Part shown: positions 25,287 to 34,226 of the stretch, piece after piece
Layout of the letters: each line of letters starts with the position of its first letter
How positions within the stretch are numbered: the first letter of the stretch is position 1
Assembly (NCBI GenBank): GCA_050740255.1
Contig: JBOICV010000106.1
Location: 8,173-72,172, forward strand
DNA length: 64,000 nucleotides
From: JBOICV01 sp050740255
GTDB lineage: Bacteria > Pseudomonadota > Gammaproteobacteria > Nevskiales > JBOICV01
Direction: 5' to 3'
Program-made: the position numbers and the translations under genes
Notes under the pieces: model-generated
The model's database searches: none
Told to the model about the DNA's origin: nothing
The model's input: only the letters and a program-made list of their open reading frames with translations

Positions 25287-25716
25287 AGTTCACATTACCC
25301 GCAGGCTCGACGCCAGTCCGGATGAGGTCTACGACGCCTGGCTGGATCCGGAAAGCGTGGCGGAATGGATGATTCCGTCCGCTGGCGGACGCACCGAGGC
25401 GAAGCTCGATCCGCGCGTCGGCGGACGATTCCAGATTGACATGTTCGGCGAGACCGAGACCTACCCGCACCACGGCGAATACCTGCGACTGGAGCGGCCG
25501 CGGCTGATCGAGTTCAGCTGGGTCTCCAACGCGACCGCTCAGCAGCGCAGCATTGTCACCATCGAACTGAGCCCGCTCGGCGAAACTCAAACTGAACTGA
25601 AGCTCCACCATAGGCTCCTGGCCTCGAGTGAAGCGGCGCGTGAGCATCACAGTGGCTGGAGCACGGTGCTCGATCGTCTTGCCGATAGGTTTGCCCATTC
25701 AACGAGGCCCAAATGA
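25276..25716 (+). CDS. SRPBCC (AHSA1-type) domain protein
   Basis: A 146-residue START-like ligand-binding protein. ITRRLDASPDEVYDAWLDPE is the standard N-terminal strand-helix of the AHSA1/CalC group and HHSGWSTVLDRLADRF the C-terminal helix that closes the hydrophobic pocket. The ATG at 25276 has AAAGGAG upstream and overlaps arsR; the stop overlaps the GST start (ATGA). ArsR-SRPBCC pairs are common, and the partner protein is thought to bind a small hydrophobic molecule; the ligand is unknown. Confidence 0.92.
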   Translation: MANEVHITRRLDASPDEVYDAWLDPESVAEWMIPSAGGRTEAKLDPRVGGRFQIDMFGETETYPHHGEYLRLERPRLIEFSWVSNATAQQRSIVTIELSPLGETQTELKLHHRLLASSEAAREHHSGWSTVLDRLADRFAHSTRPK

Positions 25717-26420
25717 ACCACCCCTACACCAACAGTTCCCGGAGCGGGCCAAGCGCAGTCCCAACCGCCATCAAGCTGAGCGCGTTTCGCTGGGTGCCGC
25801 CCTTTGCGCAAGGCTTGGTGCGCGAGTTCAGGGTGCGCTGGGCACTGGAAGAGGCCGGCCTCGGCTATGAGCTGCGGCTGATCGGGTCCGAGGACCAAGG
25901 CTCAGAAAGCTATCGCGAACTACAGCCCTTCGGGCAGGTGCCCACCTATGAGGAAGACGGGCTGGCACTATTCGAATCCGGCGCCATCGTCCTGCATATC
26001 GCCGAGCACTCAGAATCCTTGATGCCGTCCGATCCCATGGGACGGGCGCGCATGACGACCTGGATGTTCGCCGCACTGAACTCGATCGAGCCGCACGTCC
26101 AGAACCTGGCGGAGATTGACCTGTTCAATGCAGGACAGGAATGGGCAAAGCAGCGCCGGCCGGCTGCGGTCAATATGGTAAACGCGCGGTTGAAGGCCTT
26201 GTCTGACTGGCTGGACGGACGCGATTATCTGGAGGACCGGTTTACAGCGGCTGACCTGCTAATGACCACTGTATTGCAAATTCTCCGCCACACCGATTTG
26301 ATTTCGCAGATGCCGATCCTTGATGCCTACCGCCTGCGCTGCGAGGCGCGCCCCGCTTTCAAAAAGGCAATGGCCGATCACATGGCGCTCTTTGCTGCAA
26401 ATGCACCAGCGGAGGGCTAG
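25713..26420 (+). CDS. glutathione S-transferase family protein
   Basis: A 235-residue GST. The thioredoxin-like half (about 20-100) carries the glutathione-binding QVPTYEEDGLALFESGAI, where Val-Pro is the cis-Pro and Glu-Ser binds the gamma-glutamyl group. The helical half (about 110-225) has RFTAADLLM, the N-capping box of helix 6. The start overlaps the SRPBCC stop by four bases, so arsR, SRPBCC and GST form one operon, which suggests detoxification of a compound sensed through the ArsR regulator (inference). Confidence 0.93.
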   Translation: MNHPYTNSSRSGPSAVPTAIKLSAFRWVPPFAQGLVREFRVRWALEEAGLGYELRLIGSEDQGSESYRELQPFGQVPTYEEDGLALFESGAIVLHIAEHSESLMPSDPMGRARMTTWMFAALNSIEPHVQNLAEIDLFNAGQEWAKQRRPAAVNMVNARLKALSDWLDGRDYLEDRFTAADLLMTTVLQILRHTDLISQMPILDAYRLRCEARPAFKKAMADHMALFAANAPAEG

Positions 26421-26597
26421 GCCGTCATTCCGGATTGTGGACATAGCGATCGCCCGGTCTGATCGTTTCGAGTCGTCGCGGGTCTGTTGCCAAAAGACGG
26501 TTGTGTGTCAACTCCGGACGGACGGAGCACGCGCCTAATTCGGACAAAAGCGGACGCCGAAAATGCTTCCTTTCGGGGGCCTCGCCAATAGAGACCC

Positions 26598-28466
26598 TTA
26601 AGTATTCGTCAGCATCTTCATCTCGGCAAACCAGCCAACGACATCGCCGTTTGAATCAATTTCGTCTAGACGGTGCTTTGTCATCAACGATGCCGCCACG
26701 TTGTTCAACTGAGCCTTGGCGCGTGAGACCTTTCCCTCGCGCTTATCCTGGCTCAGGGCCGCCCAAGCGTGCAGACTTCCCGACGCGGCATGCACTCGCT
26801 TAGCCACGGCCACTGGCACGTCATCAAAGTCCGCAAAATTAACTGTAAGTCCCAGGTCAATTCCGTGCTTCGCGTAGGCTTCGTTGATCGCCGCGTACTG
26901 AAGGTAGTTTTCCATCTCCTTCTTGGCAGTAATAACCGCCTTGCACCTATCGCGCTGATTCACTTCGTCGGCCTGTGCCTGATATTTTGCTGCTGTAGGA
27001 GGCTGATGGTCCCTATCGTAAAGATGGAATTCTGGACGTGACAACGGTTCCAAACGTGAGGTCCATAGCGCAAGAGAGGATCCCCCGAGCGGGAAGAAAA
27101 TCAACTCGCCATCCAACTCCATTTGTTCGAGATCGAGAACATCGCCGCCAGCGGCTTTCAGAATCTTTGCGATACTCTTCAAAAAGAAAATATCGTGCCT
27201 TCCCTCGACGCCAATAAATAGTTTGATCGAGTTGTCCGGAAGTACGCCGAGCGTCTTTGCGAAGAGCCTGTTGGTCGTACCGCCGCCCACCAATGTTTCA
27301 CGGGTCTTGTCAGCGTTTTGATGGATATATCGGAGGCAGCCGTCTGGCAGAGTCCGCGCCAACATTGGCGTGTGTGTTGTGATGATGACCTGGCTGTCAG
27401 CGGCCAAGTCCAATAGCGCGGAAACAAGTAGTCGCTGATTGTGGGGGTGCTGACTCGTCTCGGGTTCTTCTATTGCGTAAATGATGGGCGCATTGTCTTT
27501 CGCTTTTGCTTGCTGTTCCGCTTTCGCCCGAAAGAAGTTCAGCAGGATGAGGCGCTTTACTCCGCTGCCTCGCTTGTTTATTGGAATGTCCTCATCGCCA
27601 GTAATGCTTGCCTTGAATAGCGACTCCCATTTTGGAGGGGTGAATTGAGGGTTCAGCTGCTGCGCCAATGAAGGGTCCATCTCCTTGAGCTTTTCGAGAG
27701 TTTTTTCAGCAATCTTTTTTACCTCGGACTCAACGTGGGCCGTGATCGCGTTTAATTCGGCCTCCTTCTGCTTGATCGCTTCTTTGACGGCTACCTTGAG
27801 GGGGTCTTGGGCTTCAGGATCCTGATCAGTGCTGGCCCGGTCGGATTTGAAGAGCGCAAATGCGGGAACATACGCCTTGATGCCCTCCCATGCCTTCTTC
27901 GCATTTTCATCATTCAAAGTAACAAAGGCAGGGCTCAATTTGAGGTCGCCAACTGATTGGCGAATCTTCTCGCGAAGTTGAGCATTCACCTTCTGGTCAA
28001 CACCAGTTAGATCAACCTTAAGGTCCTTCGCTCGCTTTTTGAGATCGGCATTCTTGAGCTGCAAAAGGTCGGCGACTCCATCAGCGGAAGGATGTATTGC
28101 GAATGCAGCGATGCTTGTGCATTTGGGTGTCGCCGTGTGCCCGCTATACGTCTTATGAATCTCCAAGCGCCCTTGTCCATTGAGCAACTGCTCCGCCTGA
28201 AAAGTTGTCGCGAAATCCTCGTCAATGACGGCATCACCGGGCAGATTCGTAAATTCGCAGATGATGGTTAGGTCCTTCCCATCACCGCCCTTGGCGGCAT
28301 CGTTTTTGTCGGGTGCGCCTTCATTCATGAAAATATCCAAGGCGTCCATGACGGTCGATTTGCCGACATCGTTCTTGCCCACGAACGCTGTCATATCGTC
28401 AAAGTCGAATGCGATTTCTGCCTTGTAGCACCTGAAATTGCGGATACGAAGGCGCGCAAGCTTCAT
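26598..28466 (-). CDS. OLD-family ATPase/TOPRIM nuclease
   Basis: A 622-residue overcoming-lysogenization-defect (OLD) type protein: an ABC/SMC-like ATPase fused to a TOPRIM nuclease. Walker A GKNDVGKST is at 30-38, a signature-like RGSGVKRLI near 299-307, Walker B IIYAIEEPE at 328-336, and an H-loop ITTHTP near 362-367. The TOPRIM half has GVEGRHD (419-425, catalytic Glu), YDRD (483-486) and KKEMENYL (515-522). GGGAGGA precedes the ATG. No UvrD-like helicase (as in Gabija) and no second TOPRIM gene (as in PARIS) adjoins it; the divergent neighbours are a YhaO/YhaN pair. Base composition is near 50% GC in a line I counted (27001-27060), lower than the flanks. Anti-phage defence is likely for the family. 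Confidence 0.9.
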   Translation of the reverse strand: MKLARLRIRNFRCYKAEIAFDFDDMTAFVGKNDVGKSTVMDALDIFMNEGAPDKNDAAKGGDGKDLTIICEFTNLPGDAVIDEDFATTFQAEQLLNGQGRLEIHKTYSGHTATPKCTSIAAFAIHPSADGVADLLQLKNADLKKRAKDLKVDLTGVDQKVNAQLREKIRQSVGDLKLSPAFVTLNDENAKKAWEGIKAYVPAFALFKSDRASTDQDPEAQDPLKVAVKEAIKQKEAELNAITAHVESEVKKIAEKTLEKLKEMDPSLAQQLNPQFTPPKWESLFKASITGDEDIPINKRGSGVKRLILLNFFRAKAEQQAKAKDNAPIIYAIEEPETSQHPHNQRLLVSALLDLAADSQVIITTHTPMLARTLPDGCLRYIHQNADKTRETLVGGGTTNRLFAKTLGVLPDNSIKLFIGVEGRHDIFFLKSIAKILKAAGGDVLDLEQMELDGELIFFPLGGSSLALWTSRLEPLSRPEFHLYDRDHQPPTAAKYQAQADEVNQRDRCKAVITAKKEMENYLQYAAINEAYAKHGIDLGLTVNFADFDDVPVAVAKRVHAASGSLHAWAALSQDKREGKVSRAKAQLNNVAASLMTKHRLDEIDSNGDVVGWFAEMKMLTNT

Positions 28467-28621
28467 TGTAGGAATCCTCCCTTTGGCTTTCTATGAAGCG
28501 ATCTTATCCCCGTTGGGTATCTTGGAACTGCCAATCGGAACCCTGAATTTCTGATCTGGTGGCACAATGACGATCGCGAGGGAGTTATGGCGGTCTAGCG
28601 AAAACAAGGGATTCCGCAACA

Positions 28622-29881
28622 ATGATTCGGTTCATCCACACGGCGGATGTGCATCTGGACAGTCCTTTAGTTGGACTGTCTGCATACGAGGGTGCACCAA
28701 CTGAAACATTGAGAGGAGCCACACGAGCTGCGTTCGTTAATCTCATTGACCACGCGATTGACGAGCAAGTCCAGATCCTCGTCATCGCGGGCGACCTATA
28801 CGACGGCGACTGGCGCGATTTCAACACTGGAATCTTCTTCGCCCAGCAAATGGGGCGGTTAAAGCGGGCGAATATCCCTGCTTACGTCCTGTTTGGAAAC
28901 CATGATGCTGCGAGCGAAATCACCAAGCGCCTTCAGCTACCAGACAATGTCATCCCGTTTTCGCACCTCAAGCCCGAAACCCATCTAATTGAGAGCTTGA
29001 AAGTCGCGTTGCATGGCCAGAGTTTCCGCCGGCGCGACACAACCGATAATCTCGCAAAGGAGTATCCGAGCGCAGTGCCGGGCTATTTCAATATCGGCGT
29101 ACTTCACACGGCACTGGAGGGACATGCTCAACATGCGCGCTATGCACCTTGTACGTTGGATGAGCTAAAAGGTCTCCGCTACGACTATTGGGCATTGGGG
29201 CACGTTCATGAGTTCGCGGTGCATTGTGAAGCCCCTTGGATCGTATATCCGGGAAACCTACAGGGACGCCACATCCGCGAGCAGGGCGCGCGCGGCGCCG
29301 TGCTTGTAACGGTGGATGAGGGCAGGACATCCGTCGAGCGCTTCTTCGTGGATGTGCTTCGCTGGCAACATCTCGACGTGCCGATCGACGGTGCCAGCAG
29401 TTTTGACGACGTGGTGAATCTCGTGGGGCAACGACTCGCGGATGCGGTGCAAAACGAGCGCGATGGAAAGCCACTCGCTGTGCGCTTGCAACTCACTGGG
29501 CGTACCCCTGCCCACGGCGAGCTGTTCGGTCGCGAGCACGAATTGCGCGCCCATGTGCTTGCTCAAGCTGTGGCCTTAGGAACAGATGCCATCTGGGTGG
29601 AGAAAGTGGTGATGGTCACCCAGCCGCCCGCGGACGTGGAACACACTCAGGCACGCGAAGATGCTTTGGCCGACCTGCAGACGCTGATGGGCAAGGCTGC
29701 GGACGATCCTCAGTTCGTAGCCGATTTGAAGCAAGACCTCGCTGACATCTTGGGGAAAGCGCCGCGGGGAGTTGCTGACGAAATAGCACCGCTGCGTGCC
29801 ATCAAGGAGGGCCGCATAGCGGAGGTCGTCCAATCGGTCTCCCCCGGACTGATCGCGCGGCTATCGCGTCCAGGCACCTGA
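28622..29881 (+). CDS. YhaO/SbcD-like DNA repair exonuclease (metallophosphoesterase)
   Basis: A 419-residue Mre11-type nuclease subunit. The calcineurin-like metal site is complete: IHTADVHLDSP (6-16), IAGDLYDGDW (about 55-64), LFGNHDA (about 91-97), GVLHTALEGH and LGHVHEF. The C-terminal 150 residues would contact the Rad50-like partner. It is the YhaO branch, not housekeeping SbcD, judging from its partner, whose gene starts 14 bases downstream. The ribosome binding site is weak. It is divergent from the OLD nuclease gene across 155 bases. Confidence 0.92.
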   Translation: MIRFIHTADVHLDSPLVGLSAYEGAPTETLRGATRAAFVNLIDHAIDEQVQILVIAGDLYDGDWRDFNTGIFFAQQMGRLKRANIPAYVLFGNHDAASEITKRLQLPDNVIPFSHLKPETHLIESLKVALHGQSFRRRDTTDNLAKEYPSAVPGYFNIGVLHTALEGHAQHARYAPCTLDELKGLRYDYWALGHVHEFAVHCEAPWIVYPGNLQGRHIREQGARGAVLVTVDEGRTSVERFFVDVLRWQHLDVPIDGASSFDDVVNLVGQRLADAVQNERDGKPLAVRLQLTGRTPAHGELFGREHELRAHVLAQAVALGTDAIWVEKVVMVTQPPADVEHTQAREDALADLQTLMGKAADDPQFVADLKQDLADILGKAPRGVADEIAPLRAIKEGRIAEVVQSVSPGLIARLSRPGT

Positions 29882-29895
29882 GACGGGACTGAATC

Positions 29896-32800
29896 ATGCG
29901 CCTACAGCGGCTCGATCTCTTGGCGTACGGAAAATTCACCGCCCAGGCGATTGAATTCCCGTCGGGTGTTCCAGATTTTCATTTCGTTCTTGGCCCGAAC
30001 GAAGCCGGAAAGTCCACTATGCGCGATGCCTTGGCGGACCTTCTTTTCGGCATCAGCGGACAGTCGCCGTATGGCTTCCTGCACGCATACCAAACTATGC
30101 GTTTGGCAGCGGTTATCGAAGAGGGCGGTAAACGATGCGAATTTCACAGAACCAAGCGTAACCGGCAGCCACTGCGCGATGCTGCGGACAATCCGTTGCC
30201 GGATGATTTGCTGACGCCGTTTCTCGGTGGAGCAGACCGCAGTTTTTATGAGCGCATGTTCGGGTTGGATCACCGACGACTGGACGAAGGTGGATCCGAC
30301 ATCCTCCAGGCCAAAGATGATGTCGGGCGCATGCTATTCGAGTCGGCCGCAGGCTTGGCGAGCTTCGGGCCGTTCCGTGCGGAGTTAGAAAAAGAGGCCG
30401 ATGAGCTTTTCAGCAAACGGCATTCCGCAACCCGCGCTTTTTATCGGTTGAATGATCGGCTAGAAGCGACTGAGCGAGCATTGCACGACGCAAGCCTTCG
30501 ACCATCCGACTGGAAGGAACGCCAAACAACCCTGCAAACCGCACAGGAAACTCTTACAGGATCAACAACGGAAGTCGAGCAGTTGGACCTGAAACGCACG
30601 CGGCTCGAACGCGTGCGTCGCGTTTCAAGCGACTTGCGCGCGCTTAACTCAGCTCGCCAGGAACGGGAGTCCTTGAAAGAGGCTCCTTTGCTTCCCACAG
30701 ACTCTGCCCAAGTATTCGATCAAGCCGAGAAGGTCATCACGCTTGCGGAGCATGAGCGCCAGCGCCTGGAGGCGGAGACAGTCACGATAACCGAACGCCT
30801 CAGCACCACATCCGTTGATGATGTGACCCTGGCGTTTAAGGATGAAATTGGGGAGCTGACGGAGTTTCGTGGCTTCATCCACAAGCACGAATCCGACATC
30901 AGTAAGCTGCAGAACATTGTTGCCGCTCGTCGCCAGACCTTGGAGGACGATGCAAGACAGCTAGGTTGGTCGGCCGATGATTTAGAAACGCTCCAGTCGA
31001 AACTGCCAAGCTCCGCCTTTCGCGCAGAACTTCGAGCATTGATCGAGCGTCAGGGTTCGCTCGTGACTACCGTTGATCTTTGCAAAAAAGCGTTGACCGT
31101 ACAGGAACGAGAAATCGAGGATGACAAAGTTGCTCTGGCGGCAGCGCCCGAAGTGACGATCCCAACGGAACTGCGCGCAGCTTTGAAATCTGCTGCTGTG
31201 TCTTCCGGCAACGCTGACGAACTTATCAGGTTGGATGCGCAAATCAGCCAGGCAGCGCGACGCCTGTCGCAAGCGAATGCGGCGCTCAACCCTTGGTACG
31301 GGGATATTCAGACGCTGCGTGCTCTGCCGGTACTTGATATAGCCGCCGTTCGCGACGTACGCGATCGTGCGCTTGCGATCGAACAAAAACGGGAAGCGCA
31401 TAAGACGTCTCTGCAGGAACTGCGGGATGAGCTCTCCGACCACAGAAACACTGCTGCGAAAATCGAAAAGGAGCAGCACCCAGTTACGAGCGAGGCATTG
31501 CAGGGCGTTCGCGATGAGCGCGATGGTCTTTGGACTCGCATCCGCGACGGTGAAATTACTCCTAAGGGCGCCGCTTCAAAGTATGAACACGCTGTTGTGC
31601 ATGCCGATGAATTTGCCGACCGTCGTTATGCGGATGCCAGTGCCGTTACTACGCTGGAGTCAGCCAACGCTGGCACACAACGGACAGAGAAAAAAATCCA
31701 GTCGCGCGAGACAGAACTTCAACGCTTGGATGCAAGTGCCAAAGAGCTGGAATCCGAATGGACAGGCGCGATGGCGACATTGGGCCTCCAAGGTATGAAG
31801 TCTCAGGTCTATTCGGGTTGGTTAGAACGCCGGGAAGCCGCGCTGCAGGCAGTGGAACAAAAGGCCGAGGCAGAGTCGCAGCAGGCAACTCTCACAAGCC
31901 ATGCGGAGCAAGCTCGCATGCGCTTACTTCGCGCCGCAAATCTGGCGGGCCTCGAAACAAAGGACATCGCACAGCTCTCATTGGTGGAGCTTGTTGAATG
32001 GGCTGAGAAAGCGATCAAGGAAGCCGACACTACGAACACGCATCGCCTTCAGCTGGTCGAAGCGTTGCGAAAGGCACGTGCTGCCCAGCCCCGTCTGCGT
32101 GACGATCTGACCGCCGCAACCAACGCTCTGAAGCAGTGGGAACTAAGCTGGCAGCGCACTTTGACCTCCGCCGGCCTAGATCCAGCATTGAGCGTCACCA
32201 CGGCGTCAACCGCCCTGGATATGATTCATAGGATCGATACGACGCTACGCGAAATTCGCCAGATTGAAGTGGACCGCATAGGCGCCATGCGCACAGACCT
32301 GGATTCTTTCGAAAATCAGGCGCGCGAAATCGCCAAGAAACTGGAGCCTCAGCTTGCGACCGCCGAGCCGCTGGAGATTTCTCGACGGCTAGAGGAGCGC
32401 CTGCATGGCGCTGAGCTAGTGCAGCGTGACCACGATAAAGATCAACAAGCCCTAGAAAAAGCTAACCAGGAACTAACTGCCGCCAACGCGAAACACCTGA
32501 AAGCGGAAGCTGGTCTCGCACCGCTTTTCAAGCAGTCGGCGACAAAAACAATTGCAGACCTGCGCGAGGCGATTCGTCGTTCTGAGCGATGCCGTCAACT
32601 CGATGCCCAAATTGCGAGTCTCGACCAGATTCTGGCGGAGAAAGGGGATGGGCTGGCGCTCGAACAGCTTGAACAGGAGGTTGCTGGAGAGGATTTAATT
32701 ACTATCCCGGGGCGGCTCGAAACCTTGGTCGTTCAGCGATCAGCAGCAGTCGAGCGACGCGACGGCTGTATAAGAGCAGTGTCCTCGACGCAGCAATTGT

Positions 32801-33366
32801 TGGACGCATGCGCTGGTCAGCAACAAGCAGCGAATGCTGAAGCTCAACGCCAGGAAGCACTGGCAGAATTGACTCAAGTAGTCGAGCGCTACGTAAAAAT
32901 CAAAACAGCGGAGCGATTGTTGCGTTGGGGCTTGGAACGCTACCGCCAAGACAAGCAAGGCCCGTTGCTGGAAGCGGCTGGTCACTACTTCGGTGCGCTG
33001 ACGTGCGGCTCATTTGCTGGCCTGCTGGTGGACTTCGATCACGAACCTCCAGCATTGCTGGGCAAACGCCCCAGCGGCAAACTAATAGCCGTCGATGGCA
33101 TGAGCGCTGGAACGCGTGACTCCCTGTATCTTGCGCTGAGGCTTGCTGCCGTAGAGCTGCACTTGCGGGCTGGGAAGGCTTTGCCCTTCATCGCTGATGA
33201 CCTATTCGTGAATATTGATGACGAGCGGGCTGCTGCTGGATTTGCAGCTTTGGCGACGCTCGCAACGAAAACACAGGTTGTATACCTGTCGCATCATCAG
33301 CACCTGATACCGGTCGCCCAGCAAGCGTTCCGTGCCCAAATGAACCAAGTACAACTGTCGCGTTGA
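29896..33366 (+). CDS. YhaN-like SMC/Rad50-type AAA ATPase
   Basis: A 1156-residue ATPase partner of the YhaO-like nuclease. Walker A GPNEAGKST is at 33-41, followed by the YhaN-type block ALADLLFGI. Residues from about 180 to 1000 are mainly long coiled coils rich in Ala, Glu, Gln and Arg. The C-terminal head has the signature DGMSAGTRDSLYLALRLA (about 1067-1084) and Walker B LPFIADDLFVN (about 1096-1106), then LSHHQHL as the H-loop. Together with YhaO it should form an Mre11/Rad50-like complex that tethers and trims DNA ends. In this setting, next to an OLD nuclease and toxin-antitoxin genes, a defence role is possible but unproven. Confidence 0.92.
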   Translation: MRLQRLDLLAYGKFTAQAIEFPSGVPDFHFVLGPNEAGKSTMRDALADLLFGISGQSPYGFLHAYQTMRLAAVIEEGGKRCEFHRTKRNRQPLRDAADNPLPDDLLTPFLGGADRSFYERMFGLDHRRLDEGGSDILQAKDDVGRMLFESAAGLASFGPFRAELEKEADELFSKRHSATRAFYRLNDRLEATERALHDASLRPSDWKERQTTLQTAQETLTGSTTEVEQLDLKRTRLERVRRVSSDLRALNSARQERESLKEAPLLPTDSAQVFDQAEKVITLAEHERQRLEAETVTITERLSTTSVDDVTLAFKDEIGELTEFRGFIHKHESDISKLQNIVAARRQTLEDDARQLGWSADDLETLQSKLPSSAFRAELRALIERQGSLVTTVDLCKKALTVQEREIEDDKVALAAAPEVTIPTELRAALKSAAVSSGNADELIRLDAQISQAARRLSQANAALNPWYGDIQTLRALPVLDIAAVRDVRDRALAIEQKREAHKTSLQELRDELSDHRNTAAKIEKEQHPVTSEALQGVRDERDGLWTRIRDGEITPKGAASKYEHAVVHADEFADRRYADASAVTTLESANAGTQRTEKKIQSRETELQRLDASAKELESEWTGAMATLGLQGMKSQVYSGWLERREAALQAVEQKAEAESQQATLTSHAEQARMRLLRAANLAGLETKDIAQLSLVELVEWAEKAIKEADTTNTHRLQLVEALRKARAAQPRLRDDLTAATNALKQWELSWQRTLTSAGLDPALSVTTASTALDMIHRIDTTLREIRQIEVDRIGAMRTDLDSFENQAREIAKKLEPQLATAEPLEISRRLEERLHGAELVQRDHDKDQQALEKANQELTAANAKHLKAEAGLAPLFKQSATKTIADLREAIRRSERCRQLDAQIASLDQILAEKGDGLALEQLEQEVAGEDLITIPGRLETLVVQRSAAVERRDGCIRAVSSTQQLLDACAGQQQAANAEAQRQEALAELTQVVERYVKIKTAERLLRWGLERYRQDKQGPLLEAAGHYFGALTCGSFAGLLVDFDHEPPALLGKRPSGKLIAVDGMSAGTRDSLYLALRLAAVELHLRAGKALPFIADDLFVNIDDERAAAGFAALATLATKTQVVYLSHHQHLIPVAQQAFRAQMNQVQLSR

Positions 33367-33893
33367 GAAACGTCGGTCGAGGGTGTCACATTGGCTGCTC
33401 CCAATCTCACTTTGGACGGGTATCAGATCAGGTCCTTTGTCCCTCACACCTGTATGAAATTACAGGGGGTCAGTTAGGACAGGAGACGCCACTTACCAGG
33501 AGCTTTTCACCCCACTACGCGACCGTCTGCTATTGCCGTTCTTCGATGACCGCTTTGTAGAAACCCGAACTTCCTCTCAGGGCTGGACCCGGCCGGCCAA
33601 CCCGGTCAGCTTACTTATGCAGTGGAGAGAGTGCCTAATCCGTGCATCGTCGGTAGCAGCAACTCCAGCGGCTTCCGATCCGCATCGCTGAGTGTCAGCC
33701 AGTGTTTGCATAGGCGCCGCCAAGTCTTGACCTGGAAGCTCTTGACCACCGCGCGGAATTGAGCACCATCTATGCTGCCGTCATAAAGACTGCGGCCTGC
33801 GTTGAATGCAGCTTCGTTGAAAAGGGGGCTCTTGCCCGCAAGCCCGGTGTGCCAAAGTTGCGAGCGTCAGAACGCCCCTGAGTGTTGGAGGCA
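33367..33893. other. gap of about 560 bases with gene relics
   Basis: No intact gene. A short inverted repeat CCTGTA-N6-TACAGG (33449-33466) lies near the left end. From about 33480 the + strand reads as a protein-like but start-less stretch beginning DATYQELFTPLRDRLLLPF; from 33859 down to 33615 the - strand holds another. Neither family is recognised. The gap looks like decayed mobile or accessory DNA at the island's right side. Confidence 0.5.
33615..33859 (-). pseudogene. start-less coding relic, family unknown
   Basis: About 81 codons read openly on the - strand from a point just after a TGA (near 33860) to a TAA at 33615. The product includes SPLFNEAAFNAGRSLYDGS and FQVKTWRRLCKHWLTLSDAD, which look like ordinary globular protein and not like antisense noise. 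No usable start codon is visible at its head. It is probably the C-terminal remains of a gene interrupted or deleted at 33860. Confidence 0.45.
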
Positions 33894-33930
33894 TTGACAA
33901 CGGCGCGCTGTGTTGGAATAATCTCCAACA
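33894..33930 (+). promoter_or_regulatory. tumE promoter with overlapping operator
   Basis: TTGACA (33894-33899), 17 bases, AATAAT (33917-33922). The palindrome TGTTGGA-N6-TCCAACA (33911-33917 and 33924-33930) covers the -10 box and ends on the A of the ATG. A third TGTTGGA half-site lies at 33883-33889. Predicted transcription starts at 33929, so the mRNA would be leaderless; no ribosome binding site precedes the ATG. Confidence 0.72.
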
Positions 33931-34226
33931 TGAGGGGTGCTGAACTTGTCCATCGCCGAGTTGTTCTTGCGCCTGATGCCTTTGCCGAGATTGTTATCTG
34001 GGCGTTGCCTAGGCGGCTTGCGGGGTCGGTTCACTCTTTCAAGTACCGGCTCGCCTACGTTGTTGGCACCGATTGCGTCCTTCGGTATGACAACGAATCT
34101 GGAAAGGGCGATCATCGGCATTATGGCAAAGCGGAAATGGTCTACGCATTCGCTGGTCCCGACAAGCTGATGGCCGATTTCTTCGCAGATGTAACGAGGT
34201 GGAATCATGAAAACAGTCGTTCTTGA
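33930..34226 (+). CDS. tumE: TumE-type toxin (DUF6516-like)
   Basis: A 98-residue protein matching the TumE toxin family: AELVHRRVVLAPDAFAEIVIW at the N-terminus, then the conserved FKYRLAYV, VLRYDNESGKGDHRHY and a C-terminal DFFADVTRW. I start at the ATG at 33930, where family similarity begins; an ATG at 33882 would lie upstream of the promoter. It is followed, with a 20-base overlap, by a winged-helix antitoxin, the usual toxin-first order of this system. The biochemical target of the toxin cannot be read from the sequence. Confidence 0.82.
   Translation: MRGAELVHRRVVLAPDAFAEIVIWALPRRLAGSVHSFKYRLAYVVGTDCVLRYDNESGKGDHRHYGKAEMVYAFAGPDKLMADFFADVTRWNHENSRS

Noticed and set aside
26421..26597. 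Possible small gene or terminator between the GST gene and the OLD nuclease gene
   Set aside because: Only a short CCGAAA/TTTCGG repeat without a T-run is visible; no start with a ribosome binding site.
26598..28466. Gabija GajA or PARIS AriA as a firm name for the OLD-type gene
   Set aside because: The diagnostic partner genes are missing on both sides, so only the superfamily is supported.
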